Part shown: piece by piece, positions 41,375 to 52,844 of the stretch | Position numbering within the stretch: position 1 is the first letter of the stretch | Layout of the letters: each line of letters begins with the position of its first letter | Assembly (NCBI RefSeq): GCF_963422355.1 | Contig: NC_085087.1 | Span: 2,075,021-2,139,020, forward strand | DNA length: 64,000 nucleotides | Direction: 5' to 3' | Origin: Corticium candelabrum | Taxonomy: Eukaryota > Porifera > Homoscleromorpha > Homosclerophorida > Plakinidae | The notes under the pieces: model-generated | Database searches by the model: none | What the model was told of the DNA's origin: nothing | Seen by the model: only the letters and a program-made list of their open reading frames with translations | Translations under genes and position numbers: made by a program

Positions 41375-41930
41375 CCATTTTGAATACATGAGATCCTGTA
41401 AGAGCTGAAGGACCGTTGTCCATCGACGGATAGTAACGGTGATCTGCAAGGACATAGGTAGGGTCGTTACCGTTCACATACGGGTAGTTAGAAAATTGAC
41501 CAATAGCAATGCGCAATATGAAACGCTCCCCCAAGCGCGCATTCAAAATGTACTCCTAAGTACCGCAACTCGCTACGCACTTCAAATTTGCACAAGACAT
41601 AGAAATTAGCGATACAACAAAGACTTGAGTTCGATTTTTGATTGCTTCTTACTGCGATTTTAGAATAATATTTTTCGCATGTTTACCGCCTCTAACGTGC
41701 AACAAAACGGAATCAAGAGCAGCAATCGAAAATCCAGCCCGTATACGTTGTGCACCGCCATGCCGGGGATCTGCTTGCAACGTTTCATATTCTATAACGG
41801 AGCCGTTTCTTAGTTTTAAGCTTTCAAATCTGTCAGACGCCTACTTTCTTTAGGAACACCCACTTTGGCACACCTCCCAAACCGCTTCCTGCTATTGCGT
41901 ACATTCAACTTTGCATATTCTTCCACATAC
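41375..41930. repeat. 3' block of the Mutator-like element (partner of 14996-15560)
   Basis: About 90% identical to the block at 15.0-15.56 kb and collinear with it, followed on the higher-coordinate side by unrelated sequence and then the coding block at 42.3 kb. Confidence 0.8.
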
Positions 41931-42294
41931 ACACACAGCACAAAGACAGTGCCCCAATGTCATGTTTACTCATTTCACACTGCAACAAATAGATTTATTG
42001 ATACACAATCACTGCAATACCATACACTGCAATATGTGTAGATATGAAACCAAAGCTGAGCATATCAGTAAGCAAAACCTGCAGTTGTTACAATGTACAC
42101 CAGTTACGTTAGCCAGTAGGTTTCAAATATATAGCCTGGCCATATTCAAAACCTACTGTTACCACTAGGCACCACGTGGAGGTGTAACTGGATTTCGCCT
42201 AGCAAAATTTTTGGGAATACAAAATACACAGAATACGGAATGACCACAGAGGACAAGATACACGGGATAGGGAATGACCACAGATGATGACAAG

Positions 42295-42970
42295 CTACTG
42301 TCCTGATGGAGACCAGTCTGAATCGTCACCGCCTCGTGGACGCCTCACATTACGTGGACGCCTCGGAGATGCTGGTGCTGGACAAGTCTCAGATGGTGGA
42401 GTGCTGACAGATGCTGCAGCACGATGAGGACGTTTGCTTGTTGACTGACCCTCCTGATGACTCAATTTCTTCCTCCTCTTTCGAGCACCCTTGCTTGATC
42501 CACTCTCCTCCTCAATCATCCCAAAACCGCCTGCCTCATAACTACTCGTCTCTTTCTGCCACAATACATCCTCCCCACGCTTCTTCCCTCTCAGCACCTG
42601 TCGTCTCCTCTTGTACTCCACACTTCGTGTTCTGAGCAACTGGTTCTCTTTCTTGACATCTAGTTTCGCAAGAAGGCGTTCAGAAACTGCAGTCTCTAAA
42701 ATGCCTAAAGAGTGCAGCACATAAGATAACCCAATACTGCCAACATTTCGTTGGATGACAGCCAAAGATGTGCTGAATCTGATAATTTCATGTGAGGCAA
42801 ATACCCCCTTTGGGCAACGCCTCCAAATCAGAGAATGAAGAGCTTCGTTTGAGTTTTGGGTGTCTCCACGTTGCAACCTCTCGAGCAGGTCTTCGTCACT
42901 CAGCCTCTCAAAAACTGGCTCCATATGCTCCAACACTTCTGGCTGTATCTCCTTTGGGACATAGCGATCC
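42295..42970 (-). pseudogene. Mutator-like transposase C-terminal fragment (second copy)
   Basis: VPKEIQPEVLEHMEPVFERL, then RGDTQNSNEALHSLIWRRCP, match the 15.5-16.0 kb copy at roughly 85-90%, followed by the basic tail RKRRKKLSHQEGQ and a Pro/Arg-rich end (PRRPRNVRRPRGGDD). This copy keeps a longer C-tail than the other. On its upstream side it breaks sharply at 42970 into an R2 (PSPAD) repeat, with the frame running through by chance. The zinc ribbon and catalytic core are absent. Confidence 0.82.
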
Positions 42971-43520
42971 GCAACACCATTTATCTCTGCGAAGTCGACA
43001 TTAGAAAGCTCCACAAGGATATTGCAAGTAACGTCTGCTGGTGACGGCAAGAAGTCTCTAACTGCAAAGTACTTTATAGAAAAACTTTAGCCTTTTCCTA
43101 CAAACACTACATCACCTACACATTGTTTTGTATATTAGTTTATCATATGAATGTTGATATGCCATTAGTCCTCCCTACAGTAGCACTTGTTCTGTTGTTA
43201 ACTATCTCCCAAACTTAACGAAAGTCTACTCGTACAGTGTATCTAACGAGCATACATACAGACCATCAGTAGCAATAATAGCATGTACCTGAAGTGTCAT
43301 TAAGTGCACTTAAAACGCTATTTCCTTGTGCGCCAAAATATCGTACAGTAGCATTCGAGAGCGTTCTTCCGTTTCACATTGTCTCAGATTGTGGCAGTCT
43401 TGCATAGTTTATTGTCTAACGTTATGGCAGTCTTGCATAGTTTTAAACTATTACCGACTAAATTGAACAATTGAAATGTCTGCAAATTTACCTTACCAGG
43501 TTTCAACACAGTGAGCTTCG
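42970..43520 (-). repeat. Dispersed repeat family R2 (PSPAD family), copy 2
   Basis: Contains the frame IKYFAVRDFLPSPADVTCN and the downstream block through CCAAAATATCGTACAGTAGC. It joins the Mutator fragment at 42970. Confidence 0.7.
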
Positions 43521-43574
43521 TCAAACACACCAGTGCTACCAGTCTTTAAAGCTACTTTCTGACTCAGTAGGTAC

Positions 43575-43880
43575 GCATACCTGTATTCTCTTAGTCTCTA
43601 ATAAGGACCTTACTGAAAAGTCGAGAAGGAAGGTGATGTCGACGTGGGACACCAACTTGGCGCTTTCCGTTTTATTGCTGTGACTGCCTAAGGCGGTCAT
43701 GAGTAATGCAACACAAATATCTAACTTTAGAATCTCTAATTTGTCTGATTGGTTCTCTTTTTTTTTCTGTTCCTGTGAAGATGGATGAAGAACGCTAGGT
43801 TTGTCTTGTGTGTTAGATGTTTATAGTCTCATGGGGTTTACCTTAGCGTGGATGGATTGATGTAGATATGGGTGATTGTG
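43575..43880 (+). repeat. Dispersed repeat family R1, copy 5
   Basis: CTGTATTCTCTTAGTCTCTA and GAAAAGTCGAGAAGGAAGG, followed by the 3' half of the R1 unit; the middle is deleted. Confidence 0.65.
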
Positions 43881-44280
43881 TTCTAGCTTTTCTAGTTTGA
43901 ATAGTGTTACTGGTGTGCAATGGCTGACTCAACGCCGTCTGATGACTACGTTTTATATACTACCGGTAAATGGCAATCCAGTCATTACGTATTGACTCAG
44001 TTCACCAAACGCTGGTATAGCTCCTTCCCTGACCATATTCGTAACGCAACTCTTAATTAATAGCAAGTGGATTGTGACAAGTTTACGCACCTTTGATACA
44101 TTCAGCATTTTAACAAATTTTATTGTCAACTGTATATGCTAATTTCAAGGTTTTAAGAATTAAAAACAGCAAAAATTAACCATAAGTTTTTGCGCATCAT
44201 GTCTTCATTAAAGTGTCTGATTCACTTCTATGGCGGCTACACTTACACAGCGGCGTTCATTTGTGGTAGTGTGTTTAAAC
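43881..44280. other. No gene recognised
   Basis: AT-rich spacer between repeats. Confidence 0.35.
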
Positions 44281-44928
44281 ACATAATATATCGCAACAAG
44301 ATAACCAATCGAATTTCCTTACAGATATCCTGACTAGTACTTATTATTGCAACACCATGTATACCCTGCGCAGTCGACTGTAGCAAGTCCACAAAGATAT
44401 TGCAAGTAATGTCTGCAGGTGACGGCAAGAAGTCTCTAACTGCAAAGTACTGTATAGAAAACTTCTAACCTTTTCCTACAAACACTACATTACCTACACA
44501 TTGTTTTGTATATTAGTTTATCATATGAATGTTGATATGCCATTGGTCCTCCCTACAGTACCACCTGTTTTGCTATTTGTTGTTGTGACTTATCCCTAAA
44601 CTTAACGAAAGTCTACTCTTACAATGTGTCTAACGGTCCGCGCTATGTTAGGGTACCCTCTTCTTATTCAGAGCATACAGATATAGACCATCGGTAGCAA
44701 TAGTGCGTACCTGAAGTGTCGTTAAATACACTTGAAACGTTATTCTCTTGTGCTCCAAAATCTCATACGGCATGCGAGATCGTTTTTCCGTTTCACATTG
44801 CTTCAGATTATGGCAGTCTAGCATAGCTTCAAAACCGCTACCGACTAAATGATATTGTAACAGCGGCAACGTCACACTTAAACAATTTGATTAAATTGAA
44901 CAATTGAAACGTCTGCAAATTTACCTGC

Positions 44929-45440
44929 CTAGTGTGCGGCGCTGTCGCCATCACCCACATAGGTAGTGTACATCAGGTTTCTCTTCTCCATAGAACGGCA
45001 CCACGTCTTACTACCAAACGTCTCCATGCTGTTGGAGGTAGAACGATAGTTGATTTGGCAAGTGTGTTCATGTTGTTCATACCACTTCTTGTATGCACCA
45101 GACGTAGGATCCCAGTTTCCATGCGATTGGCACTCAGTAAAGGACTTACTCTGTATTTCATAATTGTGTCTGTCGAACTCCTCATCCAGTAGCGCGTCAT
45201 CATCAGGAGTGGCGTGATGTGGCGGTTGCTGGTTTGTCTTCTGGCTGGTTCCGGTGGCGATGTTTGCGACTTCCATTGATTGCATGGTTGATCATCTGCA
45301 ATGATCTTCCGACCCTTTCTTTGTTGTGGTTGTTTGCTGCGAGTTGTTGTTTTCTCCATTGCTTCTGCCATAGTTTGGATAGTATGTCTATATGATCCCG
45401 GTGTGGAGGTGATGTGTTTTATGTGTTTCTTCGACATCAT
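44929..45440 (-). pseudogene. Mutator-like transposase fragment, unit 1
   Basis: The minus-strand frame, with a one-base shift near 45290, carries a basic N-terminus (SKQPQQRKGRK), then WDPTSGAYKKWYEQHEHTCQ, SMETFGSKTWCRSMEKRNLM and YTTYVGDGDSAAH, the GDGDS catalytic segment of the animal Mutator-like family. A TAG follows at once, where relatives have Lys, and a splice donor CAG/GTAAAT lies 5 nt later. Only one of the expected catalytic acidic segments is present. Confidence 0.75.
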
Positions 45441-45834
45441 ATGTTTTCTGTTAGAATGTATAGTCAGAGAGAATATGTTACAAGTAACTTTTGTGGTGTC
45501 TTGTTCAACAAAACTTTTCTGGTGTCAGCGTAAATAGCCTTTCTCTTCTAATCCAAGCACAGCGTCTTGGATGAAGAGCAGTGCTGTAGCAGCTGCTTTA
45601 TGGTAGAGAATGGTAAAGACATAATATATCGCAATAAGATGACCGGTCGAATTTTCTATTACAGATGTCCTGAATAGTATTTATTTTGCAACTCCATGTA
45701 TGCCTCGGCGAAGTCTACAGTAGAAAAGTCCACAAGGATATTGCAAGTAATGTCTGCTAGTGACGGCAAGAAGTCTCTAACTGCAAAGTACTTTATAGAA
45801 AACTTCTAGTTTTTTCTTTCAAACACTATATCAC

Positions 45835-46210
45835 CTACACATTGTTTGGTATCGTAGTTTTGATCACCTTCTGAGAAGCTTTTGAAAGTGCCCAGTAGTT
45901 ACAGGTCTTGCTCTCGTGTTCGATAGGCAGCTGCAAGAGGCTTTGAATAGTCATTCCACCTACGTTGAAGGCGGCTAAACCAGTGGGCGCTGCAACTGCG
46001 GAAGTCAGATCAGCAGACGGCCACAAGTGCCGTACCAGTGCTCGAATGGTCTATAAGAAACGACTTGCCCGTATCTCCGACTCCACTCAAGAACATTCGA
46101 AGCGGGGTCAGTTGCACATCGCAGTTGCACGAATATGATTCATGTTTCTGTTGATGAATTAGATGAGCTCCTACCCGGTCAAACACAAGTTTTTGATCAA
46201 CATTTAACAT
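45835..46210 (-). pseudogene. Helitron PIF1-like helicase fragment, unit 1 (Walker A mutated)
   Basis: LNVDQKLVFDRVGAHLIHQQ, then LRMFLSGVGDTGKSFLI, then APTGLAAFNVGGMTIQSLLQ: the start of the helicase domain of Helitron Rep-Hel proteins (ATP-driven strand unwinding in rolling-circle transposition). Here the Walker A Gly is Asp (GVGDTGKS) and a one-base deletion near 46050 shifts the frame. The rest of the helicase and the Rep domain are absent. Confidence 0.82.
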
Positions 46211-46255
46211 TTTTACTCTCTCGTCTAGTGTTAGAGTGCTGTTTGACTTGACTTA

Positions 46256-46296
46256 AGCAGTGGTAACCGCTCCTTAGCCAACGCAGTGTTACCACT
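46256..46296. repeat. 9 bp inverted repeat upstream of the helicase fragment (also at 48557-48597)
   Basis: AGTGGTAAC and GTTACCACT flank a 23 bp core. The core also occurs at 55.55-55.60 kb, where it is part of a Helitron-like ORF (SNGNTALVKERLNAEKD), so the arms may simply derive from coding sequence. Confidence 0.5.
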
Positions 46297-47224
46297 GCTT
46301 CTTCTCATCATGCACCTTCACGGTGTGTAGACCCATTTATTGATATATAGGGAGCAACTAGCTAGTACCTGGCCAACGCACGTAACAATAGTGCGGTACC
46401 AAAAATATACAAGCTAGTCTGGGGCTCTATAATCTTTTACACTGCCCCTCATAATGCGTGCGCAAAAGACTAAGTACACAAAACATCAAACTAAATAAGT
46501 AAGCATCAATAAGTTATAATACAGTTACTTCATATTTCTCATTATCCATATCCTGTGTGACTCTTCAATAGAACAACAGCTGCAATGATGTGTGAGTGTG
46601 AAAAGAAACTCCAATAAATATCTACTGACTAGTACTTATTATTGCAACACCATGTATACCCTGCGCAGTCGACTGTAGCGAGTCCACAAAGATATTGCAA
46701 GTAATGTCTGCAGGTGACGGCAAGAAGTCTCTAACTGCAAAGTACTGTATAGAAAACTTCTAACCTTTTCCTACAAACACTACATTACCTACACATTGTT
46801 TTGTATATTAGTTTATCATATGAATGTTGATATGCCATTGGTTCTCCCTACAGTACCACCTGTTTTTGCTATTTGTTGTTGTGACTTATCTCTAAACTTA
46901 ACGAAAGTGTAGTCTTACAATGTGTCTAACGGTCCGCGCTATGTTAGGGTACCCTCTTCTTATTCAGAGCATACAGATATAGACCATCGGTAGCAATAGT
47001 ACGTACCTGAAGTATCGTTAAATACACTTAAAACGTTATTCTCTTGTGCTCCAAAATCTCATACGGCATGCGAGATCGTTTTTCCGTTTCACATTGCTTC
47101 AGATTATGGCAGTCTAGCATAGCTTCAAAACCGCTACCGACTAAATGATATTGTAACAGCGGCAACGTCACACTTAAACAATTTGATTAAATTGAACGAT
47201 TGAAACGTCTGCAAATTTATCTGC

Positions 47225-47737
47225 CTAGTGTGCGGCGCTGTCGCCATCACCCACATAGGTAGTGTACATCAAGTTCCTCTTCTCCATAGAACGGCACCAC
47301 GTCTTACTACCAAACGTCTCCATGCTGTTGGAGGTAGAACGATAGTTGATTTGGCAACTGTGTTCATGTTGTTCATACCACTTCTTGTATGCACCAGACG
47401 TAGGATCCCAGTTTCCATGCGATTGGCACTCAGTAAAGGACTTACTCTGTATTTCATAATTGTGTCTGTCGAACTCCTCATCCAGTAGCGCGTCATCATC
47501 AGGAGTGACGTGATGTGGCGGTTGCTGGTTTGTCTTCTGGCTGGTTCCGGTGGCGATGTTTGCGACTTCCATTGATTGCATGGGTTGATCATCTGCAATG
47601 ATCTTCCGACTCTTTCTTTGTTGTGGTTGTTTGCTGCGAGTTGTTGTTTTCTCCATTGCTTCTGCCATAGTTTGGATAGTATGTCTATATGATCCCGGTG
47701 TGGAGGTGATGTGTTTTATGTGTTTCTTCGACATCAT
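47225..47737 (-). pseudogene. Mutator-like transposase fragment, unit 2 (frame intact, 170 codons)
   Basis: Same as the unit 1 fragment but without the frameshift: one ATG-started ORF from SKKHIKHITSTPG to YTTYVGDGDSAAH and the TAG. It is the best preserved copy in the array. The same TAG is present in all four copies, so it predates the duplications. Confidence 0.78.
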
Positions 47738-48149
47738 ATGTTTTCTGTTAGAATGTATAGTCAGAGAGAATATGTTACAAGTAACTTTTGTGGTGTCTTG
47801 TTCAACAAAACTTTTCTGGTGTCAGCGTAAATAGCCTTTCTCTTCTAATCCAAGCACAGCGTCTTGGATGAAGAGCAGTGCTGTAGCAGCTGCTTTATGG
47901 TAGAGAATGGTAAACACATAATATATCTCAATAAGATGACCGGTCGAATTTTCTATTACAGATATCCTGAATAGTATTTATTTTGCAACTCCATGTATGC
48001 CTCGGCGAAGTCTACAGTAGAAAAGTCCACAAGGATATTGCCAAGTAACGTCTGCTAGTGACGGCAAGAAGTCTCTAACTGCAAAGTACTTTATAGAAAA
48101 CTTCTAGCCTTTTCTTACAAACACTATATCACCTACACATTGTTTGGTA

Positions 48150-48510
48150 TCGTAGTTTTCATCACCTTCTGAGAAGCTTTTGAAAGCGCCCAGTAGTTAC
48201 AGGTCTTGCTCTCGTGTTCGATAGGCAGCTGCAAGAGGCTTTAAATAGTCATTCCACCTACGTTGAAGGCGGCTAAACCAGTGGGCGCTGCAACTGCGGA
48301 AGTCAGATCAGCAGACGGCCACAAGTGCCGTACCAGTGCTCGAATGGTCTCTATAAGAAACGACTTGCCCGTACCTCCGACTCCACTCAAGAACATTCGA
48401 AGCGGAGTCAGTTGCACATCGCAGTTGCACGAATATGATTCATGTTTCTGTTGATGAATTAGATGAGCTCCTACCCGGTCAAACACAAGTTTTTGATCAA
48501 CATTTAACAT
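48150..48510 (-). pseudogene. Helitron PIF1-like helicase fragment, unit 2 (Walker A intact, nonsense after GGMTI)
   Basis: The ORF of 89 codons from MLNVDQKLVFDRV includes an intact Walker A, GVGGTGKSFLIETI, and APTGLAAFNVGG, then a TAA where unit 1 has CAA (Gln). Downstream codons (LLQLPIEHESKTCNYW) are still readable. Confidence 0.85.
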
Positions 48511-49529
48511 TTTTACTCTCTCGTCTAGTGTTAGAGTGCTGTTTGACTTGACTTAAGCAGTGGTAACCGCTCCTTAGCCAACGCAGTGTTACCACTGCTT
48601 CTTCTCATCATGCACCTTCACGGTGTGTAGACCCATTTATTGATATATAGGGAGCAACTAGCTAGTACCTGGCCAACGCACGTAACAATAGTGCGGTACC
48701 AAAAATATACAAGCTAGTCTGGGGCTCTATAATCTTTTACACTGCCCCTCATAATGCGTGCGCAAAAGACTAAGTACACAAAACATCAAACTAAATAAGT
48801 AAGCATCAATAAGTTATAATACAGTTACTTCATATTTCTCATTATCCATATCCTGTGTGACTCTTCAATAGAACAACAGCTGCAATGATGTGTGTGTGTG
48901 TGACAAGAAACTCCAATAAATATCTAGTGACTAGTACTTATTATTGCAACACCATGTATACCCTGCGCAGTCGACTGTAGCAAGTCCACAAAGATGTTGC
49001 AAGTAATGTCTGCAGGTGACGGCAAGAAGTCTCTAACTGCAAAGTACTGTATAGAAAACTTCTAACCTTTTCCTACAAACACTACATTACCTACACATTG
49101 TTTTGTATATTAGTATATCATATGAATGTTGATATGCCATTGGTCCTTCCTACAGTACCACCTGTTTTTGCTATTTGTTGTTGTGACTTATCCCTAAACT
49201 TAACGAAAGTCTACTCTTACAATGGGTCTAACGGTCCGCGCTATGTTAGGGTACCCTCTTCTTATTCAGAGCATACAGATATAGACCATCGGTAGCAACA
49301 GTACGTACCTGAAGTGTCGTTAAATACACTTAAAACGTTATTCTCTTGTGCTCCAGAATCTCATACGGCATGCGAGATGGTTTTTCCGTTTCACATTGCT
49401 TCAGATTATGGCAGTCTAGCATAGCTTCAAAACCACTACCGACTAAATGATATTGTAACAGCGGCAACGTCACACTTAAACAATTTGATTAAATTGAACA
49501 ATTGAAACGTCTGCAAATTTACCTGCCTA

Positions 49530-49860
49530 GTGTGCGACGCTGTCGCCATCACCCACATAGGTAGTGTACATCAGGTTTCTCTTCTCCATAGAACGGCACC
49601 ACGTCTTACTACCAAACGTCTCCATGCTGTTGGAGGTAGAACGATAGTTGATTTGGCAAGTGTGTTCATGTTGTTCATACCACTTCTTGTATGCACCAGA
49701 CGTAAGATCCCAGTTTCCATGCGATTGGCACTCAGTAAAGGACTTACTCTGTATTTCATAATTGTGTCTGTCGAACTCCTCATCCAGTAGCGCGTCATCA
49801 TCAGAGGTGGCGTGATGTGGCGGTTGCTGGTTTGTCTTCTGGCTGGTTCAGCCAGTTGTA
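49530..49860 (-). pseudogene. Mutator-like transposase fragment, unit 3 (truncated)
   Basis: Same segment as units 1 and 2 up to the codons near 49850, then a break into unrelated sequence (RRPCMRDEFQEFLQLAEP). The array ends here. Confidence 0.7.
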
Positions 49861-50279
49861 AAAACTCCTGAAACTCGTCTCTCATGCAAGGACGCCGCAT
49901 CTAATATATCGTGCTGTACTATCTAATGGTGATGAACGACAGTATACAGATATTTCACTAAATGAAGGCAACACAAGTACACTGTAGGACCTCTTGGAAG
50001 GCACGTTATTTTAGACTTTCCCATGCCCTCACCAACCTTTTTATCATCTCGAACGTCGAACCCATCACCTGGAATGTCTGCAGGAACGTCTCCACCACCA
50101 AGATCACCATAGTCTGGAACGTGACCATCATCTTCACCATGATCACCCTGTTCACCACCATGCCTACCATCCTCCTCTTCTTAAGTTAATCTGCATGCCT
50201 ACCAACCTCTGCATCCTCAATTTCTCTTAGTCCTTCAACAAATCTTTTTGTTGTTCTTACTTTGTTGGAGTATTTATTT
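49853..50279 (-). other. Low-complexity acidic/Gly-rich coding-like tract, unrecognised
   Basis: On the minus strand a Gly/Asp/Glu-rich stretch (GRHGGEQGDHGEDDGHVPDY) is readable near 50090-50170. It may belong to the PIN/XPG-like protein remnant that precedes it. Confidence 0.3.
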
Positions 50280-50866
50280 CGATGTTCTCTGTAGTGCAGC
50301 AAGTTTCAGGCGGACAAGGACCCACTGAAACACAGACAACATGTCACAAGCAATCACTGGCTGGTAGTGTGTATTATGTGTCGTTACCACCCTCTCATGA
50401 ATGTGTGATTTGGGGTCTTCACTCCTACTGGGCGCCCACCAACCCGGCAGGTGAGTCCAGCAGGGTACATGTTTCTGTGCAGTCCACACGGCGCAGAGTC
50501 AACGTCTAATAACTGAAATGGCTCTACATCTAGGGAGACAAAGACGTCAGTTAGTTCAGGGTAAGGTCGCCAGAACTGCTGTGAAGACCGTTTACCAATT
50601 CCTAGAAATTAAGTTGTATTACAACCAAACAGAGCATGAAAAACTGGCAGGCATTGAGGCATTGGCTTTTCTAGTATTTCAGAATTAATGTGATGGTAAC
50701 AGAAATGTTTGCCGGCACCAAATGCCACCCAAATATTGACCAACGGTTGAACAGCAATAAAGTTGTGAAATTTGCCAACCAAGATTGCAATAACATCCGT
50801 GTCGATAGTTCGTACAAGGAAGACCTTGTGTGACTTGTATACCCTCATTTTACATAGTTTATTCAT
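50280..50866 (-). pseudogene. Mobile-element-associated PIN/XPG-like nuclease-fold protein remnant
   Basis: The minus strand reads YKSHKVFLVRTIDTDVIAIL, then IWVAFGAGKHFCYHHINSEI, LPVFHALFGCNTT, and after a stop LGIGKRSSQQFWRPYPELTD. This matches a protein widely repeated in sponge and cnidarian genomes (VRTVDTDVvvLa, lWvaFGtGk.fR.i, lp.FHafTGCDTvS.f.GrGKktaw..W). In that family the TDTD- and GCDT-type acidic residues suggest a PIN/FEN-like active site; here GCDT is GCNT. It is frameshifted further down. I recall the family from pattern only. Confidence 0.7.
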
Positions 50867-50869
50867 AAT

Positions 50870-51300
50870 AGACTCAGTTGTTGTCTTTTACGAAAAGAAA
50901 CAGACAACTTTGATCTGTTTAGATTATACCTTGGTGTTATTGAGACCAGCTCTCTGTTATTACATTAAGGTTATAGAATAATACAAAAATAGTTTTCTAT
51001 TTAAATGTGTTTCAGTACGGTACTGAGAACTGAAATCAATATAATGAGTCTCATTAGGTGCATTCAGACTAAAAGCGTCTTTTACCTTCATCTTGCTTTG
51101 TCACGGTCAGCTTACTGGAATGAATTGCGATATATTTGAAACAGATTACAATAACTAAGAAGTTGGAAGTGTGCAGCTGGAAAGCCGAAAGCACGCAGAA
51201 ACAGGCTGCACTGAATCATCTTGTTGGATGACGCAACCGAACATTAATTTATACATTGCGTGGGTCGTAAACAAGTACAATAGTGATTTCCTTTTTTTTC
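50870..51300. other. No gene recognised
   Basis: AT-rich spacer without structure. Confidence 0.35.
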
Positions 51301-51742
51301 TTTTTCTTCTAATCCAAGCACAGCGTCTTGGATGAAGAGCACTGCTGTAGCAGCTGCTTGGTGGTAGTGTATGTTAAACACATAATATATCGCAATAAGA
51401 CAAGCAATCTAATTTTCTGTTACAGCTATGCTGAATAGTATTTGTTTTTTTGCAACACCATTTATCTCTGCGAAGTCGACATTAGAAAGCTCCACAAGGA
51501 TATTGCAAGTAACGTCTGCTGGTGACGGCAAGAAGTCTCTAACTGCAAAGTACTTTATAGAAAAACCTTAGCCTTTTCCTACAAACACTACATCACCTAC
51601 ACATTGTTTTGTATATTAGTTTATCATATGAATGTTGATATGCCATTAGTCCTCCCTACAGTAGCGCCTGTTCTGTTGTTAACTATCTCCCAAACTTAAC
51701 GAAAGTCTACTCGTACAGTGTGTCTAACGAGCATACATACAG
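51300..51742 (-). repeat. Dispersed repeat family R2 (PSPAD family) with its 5' leader, copy at 51.4 kb
   Basis: Starts TTCTAATCCAAGCACAGCGT, shared with 45.54, 47.84 and 54.43 kb, then AACACATAATATATCGCAAT and the IKYFAVRDFLPSPADVTCN frame. It is joined at about 51742 to a piggyBac 5' fragment. Confidence 0.7.
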
Positions 51743-51744
51743 AG

Positions 51745-52844
51745 CATACAAGACATCACACACATACGTTCTGATAATCTCCATCATGTTGTCGGTGAAA
51801 AACAATTTAAAGAATCCTACAGCAGTGGTAGGATACTGTTGAGGAGGGTAGAATCCAGCAGACCTTCGTGGTGCAAATTGTGGTAATTGCCGTTGGTAAT
51901 CATCAACAGGTGGAACATGGCACAAATGCTCGACAGGCAGTGCATCAGTGCGGCGATCAAGACGGGCAGCTGGCTCAGGCTCAGAGTCAGATGAGTCAGA
52001 CGATGAAGCTGGTGAATGACGTTGTTGAGTTGCTCGACGACGAGCTGGCTGTTGACGATGGGGAAGAGTTGACATTGATGACACAGAAACAGCAGTGACT
52101 GAGGAAGAGGGAGCTGAATGGGAAGTAGGGGGTGAATTGGCAGGTAGAGAAGTAGCAGGAAGTGATAAATGAGGATCTGGTGATGAAGGAGAATGATTGT
52201 GAGGTGAAGGAGGGCTAATACAAATATAAGATATTAGAATCTGTGTGCATGAGTGCAATGTATTGCATCTGTAATCACAAGGTACAGGTACACAGCCATA
52301 GCAACCGCAACACAACAGGTCCGTTGCTATGTGCGTTGCTATGGGCATAACTCAAATTCTTGCCAACTCCTAACATCCAAACTTGGAAAACACTTACTGA
52401 AACGTAAAAACTAAACAGCGCATAGCAAAAAACCAAACGAATAGACATCAAACTGTTTTACATACCGATGTCTACCACAACATACGGGTACACAGCCATA
52501 GCAACCGAACACTCATGCGTTGCTATGCGCATAACTCAAATTCTTCCCAACGGCTAACGCCCAAACTTGCAAAACAGGTACTAGAAACGTTACTGAACAA
52601 CGTATCGCAAAAAACGAGATGATTAGACATCAAAACGTTATACTTACAGCGTAGCGTCATCGCTGTCTTCCTCGACGGGTAGCGCTTCTTCGTTGTCCGT
52701 CGCATCATCGTCGGACGACGATATCGAAGCCATCGACACATCATCGCCATCGCCAACCTCGTCATCAGTTGTTTGCAGCTGAAAAAAGGAAGCCAAATCG
52801 CCAACAGGCAGCGAAGCCCCAACTTGACAAGAGCGCTGCGACAT
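51745..52844 (-). pseudogene. piggyBac transposase 5' fragment, two exons
   Basis: Exon 1 (about 52844-52644) encodes an acidic N-terminus (LASFFQLQTTDDEVGDGDD, SSSDDDATDNEEALPVEED) and ends at the donor CT/GTAAGT. Exon 2 begins after TTTGTATTAG near 52214 in matching phase, with a Ser/Pro-rich linker (PPSPHNHSPSSPDPH), an acidic patch and then the piggyBac domain start (FAPRRSAGFYPPQQYPTTAV, GFFKLFFTDNMMEIIRTY). Sequence breaks at 51742 into an R2 repeat, so all catalytic residues are missing. The intron contains two copies of a roughly 100 bp sequence (near 52290 and 52487). Confidence 0.75.
52285..52580. repeat. Intronic direct duplication with CATAGCAAC...GTTGCTATG hairpins
   Basis: GGTACACAGCCATAGCAACC and the following 100 bp occur near 52290 and 52487. 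Each copy contains the inverted pair CATAGCAAC / GTTGCTATG. Confidence 0.65.

Larger units (their letters stand above)
44331..49852 (-). repeat. Head-to-tail tandem array of a 2.3 kb Helitron/Mutator composite unit (2.4 copies)
   Basis: The sequence TGACTAGTACTTATTATTGC recurs at 44331, 46628 and 48928, giving periods of 2297 and 2300 bp. Units 1 and 2 are about 98-99% identical throughout; unit 3 stops at 49852. Each unit contains, in minus-strand order, a Helitron-type helicase start, an R2 repeat, a Mutator-like N-terminal ORF, a short conserved ORF (MPYEILEHKRITFQVYLTT), and a second R2 repeat. A displaced partial copy is at 53.48-54.98 kb. Confidence 0.93.

Noticed and set aside
44243..44428. 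Minus-strand ORF read as a separate small gene
   Set aside because: It is the R2 repeat peptide continued out of frame into neighbouring sequence, and the same repeat gives different ORFs elsewhere.
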